Origin: Polaromonas sp.
Lineage (GTDB): Bacteria > Pseudomonadota > Gammaproteobacteria > Burkholderiales > Burkholderiaceae_C
Length of the DNA: 50,758 nt
NCBI GenBank assembly: GCA_021731285.1
Contig: JAKFXR010000033.1
Location: 1 to 50,758, forward strand
Direction: 5' to 3'
Part shown: positions 1 to 7,425 of the stretch, in pieces
Position numbering within the stretch: position 1 is the stretch's first letter
How the letters are laid out: the number at the start of each line of letters is the position of its first letter
Position numbers and translations under genes: made by a program
The notes under the pieces: model-generated
Database searches by the model: none
The model's input: only the letters and a program-made list of their open reading frames with translations
Told to the model about the DNA's origin: nothing

Positions 1-671
1 GACGGTGCCACAAGAGCGATCAGGCCACCATCGGCCGCAGTGATGGTGCCTTCATTGATGATGCTGCCACCGGTATCCGGCGTAATGCGGACCTGGATCG
101 GCCCGTTTCCATTTCCATTTCCATTCCCGTTTCCGTTTCCGTTCCCGTTCCCGTTGCCATTGTTTCCACTAGTGAGGAAATGGTTCTCATCGATCACCCC
201 CGTGGTGGCAATGAGGGAGCCTACATTGACGGAAGAACCCGGCTTGAACGCTATGCCATTGGGATTCATCAGCATCACGATGCCATTGGCGGTCAGCGTG
301 CCAAATATTTCCGATGGATTGGCAGTACCGGTCACGCGATTCAGGATGGCAGCGGTCGCACTGGGCTGGACAAATTCCACGGTCTTTCCCGCACCAATAT
401 TGAACGAATCCCACTTGATGATCGCCCGGTTACCGGTCTGCGTGATGGTGAGCTGAGTGCCGTCATTAACTGTTTCAACGGCGCTGCCCGCGGTCACACT
501 GCCATTGACAGGCAAGCCAGCGGCACCGCCGGCATTGATGTTGGCCTGCGTCCACCCAGGCTGCGCAAAAACCAGCATCAGTGCCGCCGGCAAGGCCTTC
601 AGCACGAAGGCTCCAGGTTTCTGTGCTCGGTCAAGCAGAAAGGGTCTGCAGGACCGAAGAACCGTTTCCAT
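1..671 (-). CDS. TpsA exoprotein, filamentous-haemagglutinin-type (5' part only)
   Basis: The frame is open from an ATG at 671 to the window edge (223 codons seen), so this is the N-terminal part of a large exported protein. A GAGGTGA ribosome site lies just upstream. After a long basic N-terminus and a hydrophobic stretch (about residues 24-42, ending near AQPGWTQA) comes a TPS secretion domain: KWDSFNIG, ILNRVTG, NPSEIFG and the hallmark NPNGIAF are all visible. In this family the TPS domain is recognised by the partner TpsB transporter and the protein forms a beta-helix outside the cell, usually as an adhesin or toxin. The partner gene lies 44 bp upstream on the same strand. An Asn-Gly tract interrupts the end of the domain. 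The function of the passenger lies outside the window. Confidence 0.9.
   Translation of the reverse strand, partial: METVLRSCRPFLLDRAQKPGAFVLKALPAALMLVFAQPGWTQANINAGGAAGLPVNGSVTAGSAVETVNDGTQLTITQTGNRAIIKWDSFNIGAGKTVEFVQPSATAAILNRVTGTANPSEIFGTLTANGIVMLMNPNGIAFKPGSSVNVGSLIATTGVIDENHFLTSGNNGNGNGNGNGNGNGNGNGNGPIQVRITPDTGGSIINEGTITAADGGLIALVAP
102..161 (-). repeat. Hexanucleotide repeat encoding (Asn-Gly)10
   Basis: Ten imperfect 6-bp units (AAC/AAT followed by GGA/GGG/GGC on the minus strand) lie inside the tpsA frame and encode ten Asn-Gly pairs. Because the unit is six bases, gain or loss of units keeps the frame. Confidence 0.9.
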
Positions 672-715
672 GGCGTCACCTCAATTCAAAAAAAATCCGT
701 TGAACAAAGAAAGGC

Positions 716-2422
716 TCAAAACCGGACCAGCAAGGAACCCAAAAGCCTGACATCCCTGGGGTTGCCTGCGTCACTCGCTATGGATTTGGTCAGGGGAAAT
801 GCCGCCTCCAGGCTCGCCGCGATGTTTTTCTGCAGGAAAAGCCGCATGCCAACGCCGGCTGAAGCCAGGCTCTGGCTGCTGGGCACGCCGGGTGTTGGCG
901 AGCCCAGCCTCCACACCTTGCCAATGTCATAAAACCCGAACACCTGGTAGGACCTGAAGCCCGGCGATTTGATGGCTCCGGCATAACGCGGCTCGACCCG
1001 GAAAGCCAGAGCGCGTTCGCCTACCAGCTCAGCGGGCTCATACGCGCGCCCATAGCGACGGCCCCCAAGAGCGTACTGTTCGGAAGAAAGCAGCGGCGTG
1101 TTGGCCCACTGCCCGCCCACACCCAGCGCCAGGCTCACACTGGGGGTAAAAATCCGGGTGCGTTCATAGTCGAAGACCAGCTTGTTGAAAACGCCCTTCG
1201 CGCCCACCCGGCTTTTGAGCAAGTCCGACTCTGCGGTACCGCCCAGTCCCTGGCTGAAGTCAAGTTCCAGATTGTTTTGACCATCCAGGCTATCCAGCAG
1301 GCGCCAACTCAAACCAAGGCGTAATGCACGTATCCGGTCCTCGATCACCCGCGCTCCCAAAATGTCGGTATGAACGTTGGAATGATCGTAGGCGGCGCGC
1401 GTGATGAGGCTTTCGTTGCGCGTCCTCAGCAAGGGGTAACTGATGGAGAGGGAAAAGGCATCGGCGCTGCCGCGCACATCAAAGGGCTTGAGAATGTCAC
1501 CCGGCTGGGTACGGGCTCTTGACATCGAAGCCGACAACTTGAGCCCATGGGCCCCAACCATCTGGCTGTAAGACAGCTGGGCGTAGGCCATTTCGGAATG
1601 ACCCGTGCCCACGCCAATCACCCGCCACTGGTCGTTCACGCCCAGAAGCTGGTTTCCGGTCAGGCCAAGGCTGAGCTGGCTCGGACCCAGGTACCTGGAA
1701 CCGTAGTTGTCCAGGGCCGCAAAACCTTCGAAGGTTTTCACCTGCGCAATCAGCGTGAGGTCGGCCGCTGCCTGCGTCTGAGAGGGTGTCAGTATGCTGC
1801 GCAGTTCAATCCCCGGAAAATCATTGGCGATCAGCAGATAGCGTTCAAGCACCGAAGCCCGCAATGGCCGCGATGCCCGGATTTGCTCCCCGATGGCGGC
1901 CAGCCTTGCGCTGACTTGCGGACTCACACCGGGACCACGCTGCACGTTGACGCGGTCGATATAACCTTCGATCACCCGCAAGGTGAGTTTGCCCCCGGCA
2001 AGTGACTGCGGCGGAATCACAACGAGCGAAAGCATGTAGCCTGCATTGCGGTACATGGCCGTCAGGGCAGAGGCCAGGGCCACGATGTCACTGCCTGTGA
2101 TTTCACGTTGGGTGTAACTGTCTGCGTGCCTCTGCAGCACACCCCCTGGCAGTGCCGTGGCAGCCTCGATCTCGATGGCTTTCAGCATAATCCGGACAGC
2201 TCGAAAGGACTCAGGCAAGGCCTGCGGGCGCTCGTCTCGTCGCTCAAGTGGACGCGGTTCGACTTCACTTTGCGGCTGGATATCCAATCGCTCGCGCAGC
2301 AACCCCGGGTCGGCAGTGGGCGACGCTGGTTGTGCAGGGACCAGTCCCGCTGCCAGGCAAAAAACCAGCGCAACAACTGGGGCGCGGCATGCTTGCGCGC
2401 CTGCGCGATCCGCACATTTCAT
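716..2422 (-). CDS. TpsB outer-membrane transporter (ShlB/FhaC/HecB family)
   Basis: This is the pore partner of the downstream TpsA: a 16-strand outer-membrane barrel with periplasmic POTRA domains that recognises the TPS domain and secretes the exoprotein. I chose the ATG at 2422 because it is followed by a signal peptide (basic start, hydrophobic VVALVFCLAAGLVPA, cut near AQPA) and gives 568 residues, normal for the family; the frame itself is open further up to 2593. The first 200 residues hold the ShlB-type POTRA region (SLVVIPPQSLAGGKLTLRV, GYIDRV), and the rest is barrel with typical alternating strands, an RGxxYGRAYEPAEL-like region (GGRRYGRAYEP) and a C-terminal aromatic residue (LLVRF). 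The stop lies 44 bp before tpsA, so the two form an operon. A GTGA-N6-TCAC palindrome lies about 80 bp upstream of the start. Confidence 0.9.
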   Translation of the reverse strand: MKCADRAGAQACRAPVVALVFCLAAGLVPAQPASPTADPGLLRERLDIQPQSEVEPRPLERRDERPQALPESFRAVRIMLKAIEIEAATALPGGVLQRHADSYTQREITGSDIVALASALTAMYRNAGYMLSLVVIPPQSLAGGKLTLRVIEGYIDRVNVQRGPGVSPQVSARLAAIGEQIRASRPLRASVLERYLLIANDFPGIELRSILTPSQTQAAADLTLIAQVKTFEGFAALDNYGSRYLGPSQLSLGLTGNQLLGVNDQWRVIGVGTGHSEMAYAQLSYSQMVGAHGLKLSASMSRARTQPGDILKPFDVRGSADAFSLSISYPLLRTRNESLITRAAYDHSNVHTDILGARVIEDRIRALRLGLSWRLLDSLDGQNNLELDFSQGLGGTAESDLLKSRVGAKGVFNKLVFDYERTRIFTPSVSLALGVGGQWANTPLLSSEQYALGGRRYGRAYEPAELVGERALAFRVEPRYAGAIKSPGFRSYQVFGFYDIGKVWRLGSPTPGVPSSQSLASAGVGMRLFLQKNIAASLEAAFPLTKSIASDAGNPRDVRLLGSLLVRF

Positions 2423-2500
2423 GGTGTCATTCCCAAAACAAACACGTCTGCCGTACTGATGAGACCAGCTTCTGCAGTGCATGCAGAGCCCATCTTTTTC

Positions 2501-2514
2501 GTGAATTAATTCAC
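2501..2514. promoter_or_regulatory. Perfect 14-bp palindrome, CRP-like, upstream of tpsB
   Basis: GTGAATTAATTCAC is fully self-complementary and fits the GTGA-N6-TCAC core of the CRP family site; with flanks it reads C-GTGA-N6-TCAC-A, nine of ten bases of TGTGA-N6-TCACA. Its centre is about 85 bp upstream of the tpsB start. A further GTGAA half-site lies at 2524-2528. Binding by a CRP/Vfr-type regulator is an inference. Confidence 0.45.
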
Positions 2515-2760
2515 AGCAACGAATTGTGAAATGGAAATTCGCAGTACGGTAGTGACTAATTCGCACGGCAGCACGTGCCTCATTTGCGTGCAAATGCGCC
2601 GCGCGAGTTCTTACGGCTTACTGCGTTGTGGGCTTCTGTTTTACAGTGGCACAACCCGCGCTTCTGGCTGACTACCTCTGACTTATCCGGACCGAAGGCC
2701 AAAGATTTTTCTTTTTGAAAAAAAATTTTCCGGCGCCCTACCTTCGCCGGGCTCAATGTT

Positions 2761-2784
2761 CAGCGGTCAGCGGTCAGCGGTCAG
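2761..2784. repeat. Tandem 7-bp repeat (CAGCGGT, 3.4 copies)
   Basis: Three exact copies of CAGCGGT followed by CAG lie directly next to the lpdA remnant. No function can be read from it. Confidence 0.8.
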
Positions 2785-2865
2785 AAAATCAGGTATGGGC
2801 CGGCGTTCTGGACGCCCGCGCCTTGTAAAGCGCGGGCGCATTTTGCATACGGCAATTTGCGCACC

Positions 2866-2972
2866 AGCGGCAGATCCGTACAACGGCCATGCGCCGTCTC
2901 GCCAATCATGTCGCCGGCGTGGGGGCCGACCATGCCGCCATCGAGGATCTTGCCTTGCCCATGCACCACGGG
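2866..2972 (-). pseudogene. Decayed partial copy of the lpdA 3' end
   Basis: Positions 2903-2972 match 5037-5106 inside lpdA at 58 of 70 bases by my count, and 2866-2900 match 4901-4935 at about 27 of 35. On the minus strand it would read HGQGKILDGGMVGPHAGDMIGE joined straight to AHGRCTDLP; the intact gene has about 34 more residues between these blocks, including the catalytic HPHPTLGE. The 101 bp at 4936-5036 are therefore missing here. It has no start and no function as an enzyme. It lies just after the DISM stop, so the DISM gene is bracketed by the real lpdA 3' end and this copy. Confidence 0.8.
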
Positions 2973-3016
2973 GGCTGTCGTCAAGGAACAGCGGGATTTC
3001 TCACCCATTCAATGCG

Positions 3017-4828
3017 TCAGCGCTGGGGATGTACGCTGGTGTCCGACAAATTGACACGCCGTGTTGGTATCTGTGGATCGAGAAAACGGATGGCGCGCCG
3101 GACACCATCGTCTTTGCTCAACAGATCTTGCAGGGCGTTGTCAAGTGCGTTGAAATCGCCGAAAAAACTTCGTCTCAATCCGACGCCAAGGCGAAACCGC
3201 ACGGCAACCGCGGATGGATCGTGTGCATCGCTCATCAACCCCAAAGCAATCAGACGCGCCAAACGGCCTGACAGGGCTTCGACTGGCGGTATGCCGATCA
3301 TGACGATGCCTATCCTGTTGCGACTCAGACGACCGACCACGTCAAAGTCCCGCGCGATGGTGCGCACGAGACGCACGCTGCGCGCCATGAGGAGTTCAAT
3401 ATCCGGCGGGTTCGCAGACTCGGCCTCCGCCGGATCCACAGCAACGTAAACAACGGCCATGTCCGGGCCGGAGTTGGCAGCGCTGCTCCACAGGCGCGCT
3501 GCCTTGTCGCGAAAGGCCGCGGGCTTGAGGTAACCCGTCAGAGGGTCGTAGCTGGCGGCGACCTGCTCGCGCACCGACTGCGCATGGCGCAGGCGTCCAT
3601 AAGCATTAATGCACAGCATCATGGCGACGGCCTCCGCAATCGCGGCAGCCACCGGCGTCTGATTGGGTAGCCAGGGCAGGCTGATCAACCCTGCGCTGTA
3701 CGCCAGCGTCAGCGCGATGCTGCATAAATAGGGCATATAGATCAATAGCCAGTAGCCCCCGAAAATCACGCCGCGCCGCCACGCGCGGACTGCAGCGAAA
3801 ATGGTGAAGGAGAAAACACTCAGCGACAAAAAATGAAACGCCAGGATATGGCGGTCATAACGCTCGTTGAACAAAGTAAGCAGGGCATAGCCGACACAAA
3901 GAGCCACCAGTACGCGTGACGTGGTACGTAGTGCGCGGCTTTGCATGCCTCCGAACATGGAGCGACTGAATGCAAGGTTGAAAGCCAGCGCAGCCAGAAC
4001 AGCGTAAACGATGGCATCACTCGCAAACTTCGTGGCATCCGGCCAGAGGCTGCGCTGGGCGATACCGGTGTAACACAGTGCGGCCAACAGCGTGAACACC
4101 AGGTAGCCCGCATACCAGCCATACGTCCAGTCCCGGTAAGCCACGGTCATTTGTGCGCAGGTCAACACCAGTGTCACCACCACGCCGAGCAGCAGGCCGG
4201 TCCAGAGCATTTGGGCACTGTCCCGGCCTGTGGCATGGCTGGCCCGGACGATCACAGGTTGCAGATTGACAGGCAACTGATGCACCACCCGAATGAAAAC
4301 ATCGTGTTCGCCTGCGGCGTGTGCGTACAGGGGAAATCGGGGGCGCAGGGAGTCCATTGGCCACTGCCTGTGAGCCACCCTGTCCCCCGCCGCAGACATC
4401 TGCCATTTCCCTTGGGCATCGCGCTGAAACACTTCGTAGCGATCCACAATGACCGTCGGAAATTCCAGCAGCCATTCGCTGCTCGTCACAGGCTGGGGTG
4501 CCGATACCCGGAGCTTGAGCCACAGTGGCCGGTCCCGGCTCACGGCATACAGCCTGGTGGGCACAAGGGTCTCGGAGCGCTCCGCGCCCCAGGCTGCCGC
4601 CTGGTCAATGCTGGTCTGCGCGCCTGTATCTGCCAATACCCGCAGCGGCGCAGGATACACGACGGGTGCATCACCAACCAGGATCACAGGCGTGCTCGCA
4701 AGGACACCACCTGCTGACCACAAACTCCCTGCCAGGAGGAGCGGCAACAACAAGGTGGCCCGCCAAGTCCACCGCCGACGCGGGGTTGGCCGTTCAAAAC
4801 TCACACGCAGGCACAGATGCTCTGTCAT
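3017..4828 (-). CDS. 7TMR-DISM membrane sensor with degenerate GGDEF domain
   Basis: The ATG at 4828 gives 603 residues and avoids overlap with lpdA; the frame is open further to 4918. Layout: an N-terminal membrane anchor or signal (about 24-44), an extracytoplasmic 7TMR-DISM sensing domain (about 50-195, with PLWLKLRV and the FPTVIVDRYEVF stretch), seven hydrophobic segments (about 207-405), then a cytoplasmic GGDEF-like domain (about 420-585). The domain starts with SYDPLTGYLKPAAF, as in diguanylate cyclases, but where active enzymes have RLGGDEF it has RLSRNRI (about 500-506). All five signature positions are changed, so it should not make cyclic di-GMP. It may act as a binding or dimerising module. 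It follows lpdA by 59 bp and could be the last gene of that transcript. The family assignment is firm; ligand and target are unknown. Confidence 0.8.
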   Translation of the reverse strand: MTEHLCLRVSFERPTPRRRWTWRATLLLPLLLAGSLWSAGGVLASTPVILVGDAPVVYPAPLRVLADTGAQTSIDQAAAWGAERSETLVPTRLYAVSRDRPLWLKLRVSAPQPVTSSEWLLEFPTVIVDRYEVFQRDAQGKWQMSAAGDRVAHRQWPMDSLRPRFPLYAHAAGEHDVFIRVVHQLPVNLQPVIVRASHATGRDSAQMLWTGLLLGVVVTLVLTCAQMTVAYRDWTYGWYAGYLVFTLLAALCYTGIAQRSLWPDATKFASDAIVYAVLAALAFNLAFSRSMFGGMQSRALRTTSRVLVALCVGYALLTLFNERYDRHILAFHFLSLSVFSFTIFAAVRAWRRGVIFGGYWLLIYMPYLCSIALTLAYSAGLISLPWLPNQTPVAAAIAEAVAMMLCINAYGRLRHAQSVREQVAASYDPLTGYLKPAAFRDKAARLWSSAANSGPDMAVVYVAVDPAEAESANPPDIELLMARSVRLVRTIARDFDVVGRLSRNRIGIVMIGIPPVEALSGRLARLIALGLMSDAHDPSAVAVRFRLGVGLRRSFFGDFNALDNALQDLLSKDDGVRRAIRFLDPQIPTRRVNLSDTSVHPQR

Positions 4829-4887
4829 ATGCCAAAGTTTACAGTTCAGACGCTTGCGACAAGACGCCAGCGACCAACAAAGCGCTT

Positions 4888-6714
4888 CTAGCGCCTGGCA
4901 GGCGGCAAATCCGTGCAACTTCCGTGCGCCACCTCCGCGGCCATGCCAATGCTTTCACCCAGCGTCGGGTGGGGGTGAATGGTTTTGCCGATGTCTACCG
5001 CGTCCGCGCCCATCTCTATGGCCAGTGCCACCTCGCCAATCATGTCTCCAGCATGGGTGCCCACCATGCCGCCACCCAGGATCTTGCCGTGGCCATGCGC
5101 TTCGGGACTGTCATCAAACAGCAGCTTGGTGACTCCCTCGTCCCGACCATTGGCAATGGCGCGGCCAGAGGCGTTCCAGGGGAACAAGCCCTTTTTGACC
5201 TTGATGCCTTGCGCCTTGGCTTGATCCTCGGTCAGGCCCACCCACGCGATTTCCGGGTCGGTGTAGGCCACACTGGGAATCACACGCGCGTTGAAGGCCG
5301 CGCTGGCCAAGGCCTTGTTGCCCTGCTGCTCGCCGGCAATCACTTCAGCAGCCACATGCGCTTCGTGCACCGCCTTGTGGGCCAGCATGGGCTGACCAAC
5401 GATATCGCCGATCGCAAAGATATGCGGCACGTTGGTGCGCATCTGGATGTCCACCGGAATGAAGCCGCGGTCACTCACGCTGACGCCGGCTTTTTCTGCC
5501 GCAATCTTTTTGCCATTGGGTGTGCGGCCCACCGCTTGCAGCACCAGGTCATAAGTCTGCGGGCCCGGAGCGCCCTCGCCTTCAAACGTGACTTCAATGC
5601 CTTTGGCCGTTGCCTTGGCGCCCACGGTTTTGGTCTTGAGCATGATGTTGTCAAACCGCGGCGCATTCATTTTTTGCCAGATCTTGACCAGGTCACGGTC
5701 GGCACCCTGCATGAGGCCGTCCATCATCTCGACCACATCCAGCCGCGCACCCAGCGTGCTGTAGACCGTGCCCATCTCCAGGCCGATGATGCCGCCACCG
5801 AGGATCAGCATGCGCTTGGGGACTTCCTTGAGGTTCAGAGCGCCGGTGGAGTCGACGACGCGCGGGTCTTCAGGCATGAAGGGCAGACGCACCGCCTGCG
5901 AACCTGCGGCAATGATGCAGTTCCTGAAGGCAATCGTCTGCTTCTTGCCGGTTTGCTCCTGCGCCGCTCCGCTGGTTTCCTGCAGCTCGACATGGTTGGG
6001 GCCGACAAAACTGCCATAGCCCCGCAACACCGTCACCTTGCGCATCTTGGCCATGGCAGCAAGACCACCCGTCAGCTTGCCCACCACTTTTTCCTTGTGG
6101 GTGCGCAGCTTGCCGATGTCCAGCCTGGGTTCGCCAAAACTCACGCCCAGGCTGTCAAAGTGTTTGACCTCGTCCATCACCGCCGCGACGTGCAGCAAGG
6201 CCTTGGAAGGGATGCACCCTACGTTGAGGCAGACGCCGCCCAGCGTGGCGTAACGCTCGACCAGTACCACCTTCAATCCGAGATCAGCGGCGCGGAAAGC
6301 TGCCGAATACCCGCCAGGACCAGCGCCCAGCACCAGCAGGTCGCAGTCGACGTCAGCGCTTCCTGCAAAGGCCGATGCGGCAGGCGCTATCTTTTCAGGA
6401 GCAGGCTTGTCAGATGAAGAAAGGGCCGGTGCCTGTTTTGATTCCGTAGCTGGGGCCGCGGCTGGAGCAGCAACGCCATCGGCCTCCAGCACCAGCACGA
6501 CCGTACCCTGCTTGACCTTGTCGCCCAGCTTCACCTTGATCGTCTTGACCACGCCAGCGTGGCTCGAGGGGATCTCCATCGACGCTTTGTCGCTTTCCAC
6601 CGTCATCAGGCTCTGGTCGGCCTTGATCGTGTCGCCCGCCTGGACCAGCAGTTCGATCACGGAGACCTCGTCGAAGTCACCGATGTCAGGGATCTGGATG
6701 TCTATCAATGCCAT
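4888..6714 (-). CDS. lpdA: Dihydrolipoyl dehydrogenase (E3) with N-terminal lipoyl domain
   Basis: E3 of the pyruvate dehydrogenase complex reoxidises the dihydrolipoyl groups of E2 and passes electrons through FAD to NAD+. Residues 1-80 are a lipoyl domain with the lipoylation site ESDKASM (Lys43), followed by an Ala/Pro linker and the E3 body from about 122. Visible are the FAD motif GAGPGG (130-135), the redox disulfide GGVCLNVGCIPSK (Cys162, Cys167), the NAD motif GGGIIG and the catalytic HPTLGE (His582, Glu587). The 608 residues fit the fused lipoyl-E3 form of PDH operons in betaproteobacteria; plain E3 has about 475. A GGAG site lies 8 bases before the start. The gene follows the proteasome-like gene by 17 bp. 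Its linker contains one of the 17-bp repeats, and its 3' end has a decayed copy at 2866-2972. Confidence 0.97.
   Translation of the reverse strand: MALIDIQIPDIGDFDEVSVIELLVQAGDTIKADQSLMTVESDKASMEIPSSHAGVVKTIKVKLGDKVKQGTVVLVLEADGVAAPAAAPATESKQAPALSSSDKPAPEKIAPAASAFAGSADVDCDLLVLGAGPGGYSAAFRAADLGLKVVLVERYATLGGVCLNVGCIPSKALLHVAAVMDEVKHFDSLGVSFGEPRLDIGKLRTHKEKVVGKLTGGLAAMAKMRKVTVLRGYGSFVGPNHVELQETSGAAQEQTGKKQTIAFRNCIIAAGSQAVRLPFMPEDPRVVDSTGALNLKEVPKRMLILGGGIIGLEMGTVYSTLGARLDVVEMMDGLMQGADRDLVKIWQKMNAPRFDNIMLKTKTVGAKATAKGIEVTFEGEGAPGPQTYDLVLQAVGRTPNGKKIAAEKAGVSVSDRGFIPVDIQMRTNVPHIFAIGDIVGQPMLAHKAVHEAHVAAEVIAGEQQGNKALASAAFNARVIPSVAYTDPEIAWVGLTEDQAKAQGIKVKKGLFPWNASGRAIANGRDEGVTKLLFDDSPEAHGHGKILGGGMVGTHAGDMIGEVALAIEMGADAVDIGKTIHPHPTLGESIGMAAEVAHGSCTDLPPARR
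6386..6402 (-). repeat. 17-bp interspersed element in the lpdA linker
   Basis: The minus strand reads GCTCCTGAAAAGATAGC, close to the element at 41295 (GCTCCTGAATCAATAGC). It encodes APEKIA in the flexible linker between lipoyl and FAD domains. It is the only one of the nine copies in this orientation. Confidence 0.6.
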
Positions 6715-6731
6715 GTCTTGTCTCCGCTTGA

Positions 6732-7316
6732 TTACTTTTTAAGCTTGATGGTGAACACTTCAACCGGTCCACCGGAATTTTTGTCGAACTCGCAGCCTGC
6801 ATGCACACCGGCCAGGGCCACTTCACGTGCATTTTTGGCTTTGCCCCAGGTGGCATGCATGGCACCCAGCGCGAAGCTGCGGCCCGAGCCTATGCCCCAG
6901 AACTCCTTGAACTCAAAGACCTCACGGTAGCTGTAAAGGCCATAGATGCCACTGGCGTTGGCGATCAGCACGCTGAACTGGCTGGACTCGTAGGGGTCGT
7001 TGTCGTCTTCCTTGGTCTGCAGGAAGAAAGTCTCTTTAAGCACCGGATGCAGCCTGGTGAAGGTGTCAAACACCTCGTCCTTGCTGCCCAGTGTGAGCTG
7101 GTCCCTGGGCAAGGCCACCATGGCCTTGCGCAGCACGGGAAAGTGCGCCACCGTACCGGCCATGCCCACGTAACTCGGGCCAGCGGGCGTGTCGACCTTG
7201 AAGACCTTGCTGTTGCTCTCAAACCGGCCGCTCAGGCGGGTGTCGCCAAAGGTGATCAACGCATCGGTGGCGATCACCGCCTGACCGGCCTTCTTCACAA
7301 CCACCAGCGTCGTCAT
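6732..7316 (-). CDS. Proteasome-like Ntn-hydrolase beta subunit (BPH candidate)
   Basis: A 194-residue N-terminal-nucleophile hydrolase of the proteasome/HslV fold. It starts Met-Thr-Thr; removing Met would expose Thr1 as nucleophile. Counting that Thr as 1, the proteasome catalytic set is present: Thr1, Asp17 (IATD), a lysine at 36 in SNSKVFKV matching Lys33, Ser143 in WGIGSGRSFALGAM matching Ser129, and Asp177 and Ser180 in EFDKNSGG matching Asp166 and Ser169. It should be an active threonine peptidase that assembles into rings. It is not a standard HslV: no HslU ATPase gene is near and the sequence differs through the middle. It best fits BPH, the betaproteobacterial proteasome homologue; the exact family is inferred. 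It sits between aceF and lpdA, 17 bp before lpdA. Confidence 0.75.
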   Translation of the reverse strand: MTTLVVVKKAGQAVIATDALITFGDTRLSGRFESNSKVFKVDTPAGPSYVGMAGTVAHFPVLRKAMVALPRDQLTLGSKDEVFDTFTRLHPVLKETFFLQTKEDDNDPYESSQFSVLIANASGIYGLYSYREVFEFKEFWGIGSGRSFALGAMHATWGKAKNAREVALAGVHAGCEFDKNSGGPVEVFTIKLKK

Positions 7317-7330
7317 GCCGGGAATCCTTT

Positions 7331-7423
7331 CAAGCCGGGGCCGCGGGACTGGCTTTGCCAGACCGCAGGCGCAGCGGCCCCCTCGGGGGGCAGCGCATTA
7401 CACGAAGTGAAAAGCGTGGGGGC
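7331..7423. repeat. GC-rich interspersed element, copy 1 (3' of aceF)
   Basis: About 93 bp fill the gap between the aceF stop and the proteasome-like gene. It resembles 35882-35976 in the same orientation through almost its whole length, with the shared core GGCCCCCTCGGGGG and ending AGCGTGGGGGCA. The core can form a hairpin, and the outer GCCCCC and GGGGGC pair as well. Confidence 0.8.
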
Positions 7424-7425
7424 AT

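Larger units (their letters stand above)
2423..3016. other. Gene-poor stretch between tpsB and the DISM gene
   Basis: These 594 bp carry no intact gene. They hold, from left to right, the presumed tpsB control region with a 14-bp palindrome, an A/T-rich run near 2701-2730, a 7-bp tandem repeat at 2761-2784, and a decayed copy of the lpdA 3' end at 2866-2972. Confidence 0.7.

Noticed and set aside
40..456. Plus-strand frame with a Phe-Pro repeat
   Set aside because: This is the complement of the Asn-Gly tract in tpsA, whose minus frame has clear family motifs.
2423..2593. N-terminal extension of TpsB
   Set aside because: It would place about 57 unrelated residues before a clear signal peptide.
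2781..3008. A separate small gene of 75 codons
   Set aside because: Its only recognisable part is a rearranged piece of the lpdA end; treated as a pseudogene.
4525..6417. 630-codon open frame opposite lpdA and the DISM gene
   Set aside because: It crosses two real genes on the other strand and shows no protein features.
6732..7316. Ordinary HslV subunit
   Set aside because: No hslU beside it, different middle region and an insertion before the active-site lysine; kept as proteasome-like.
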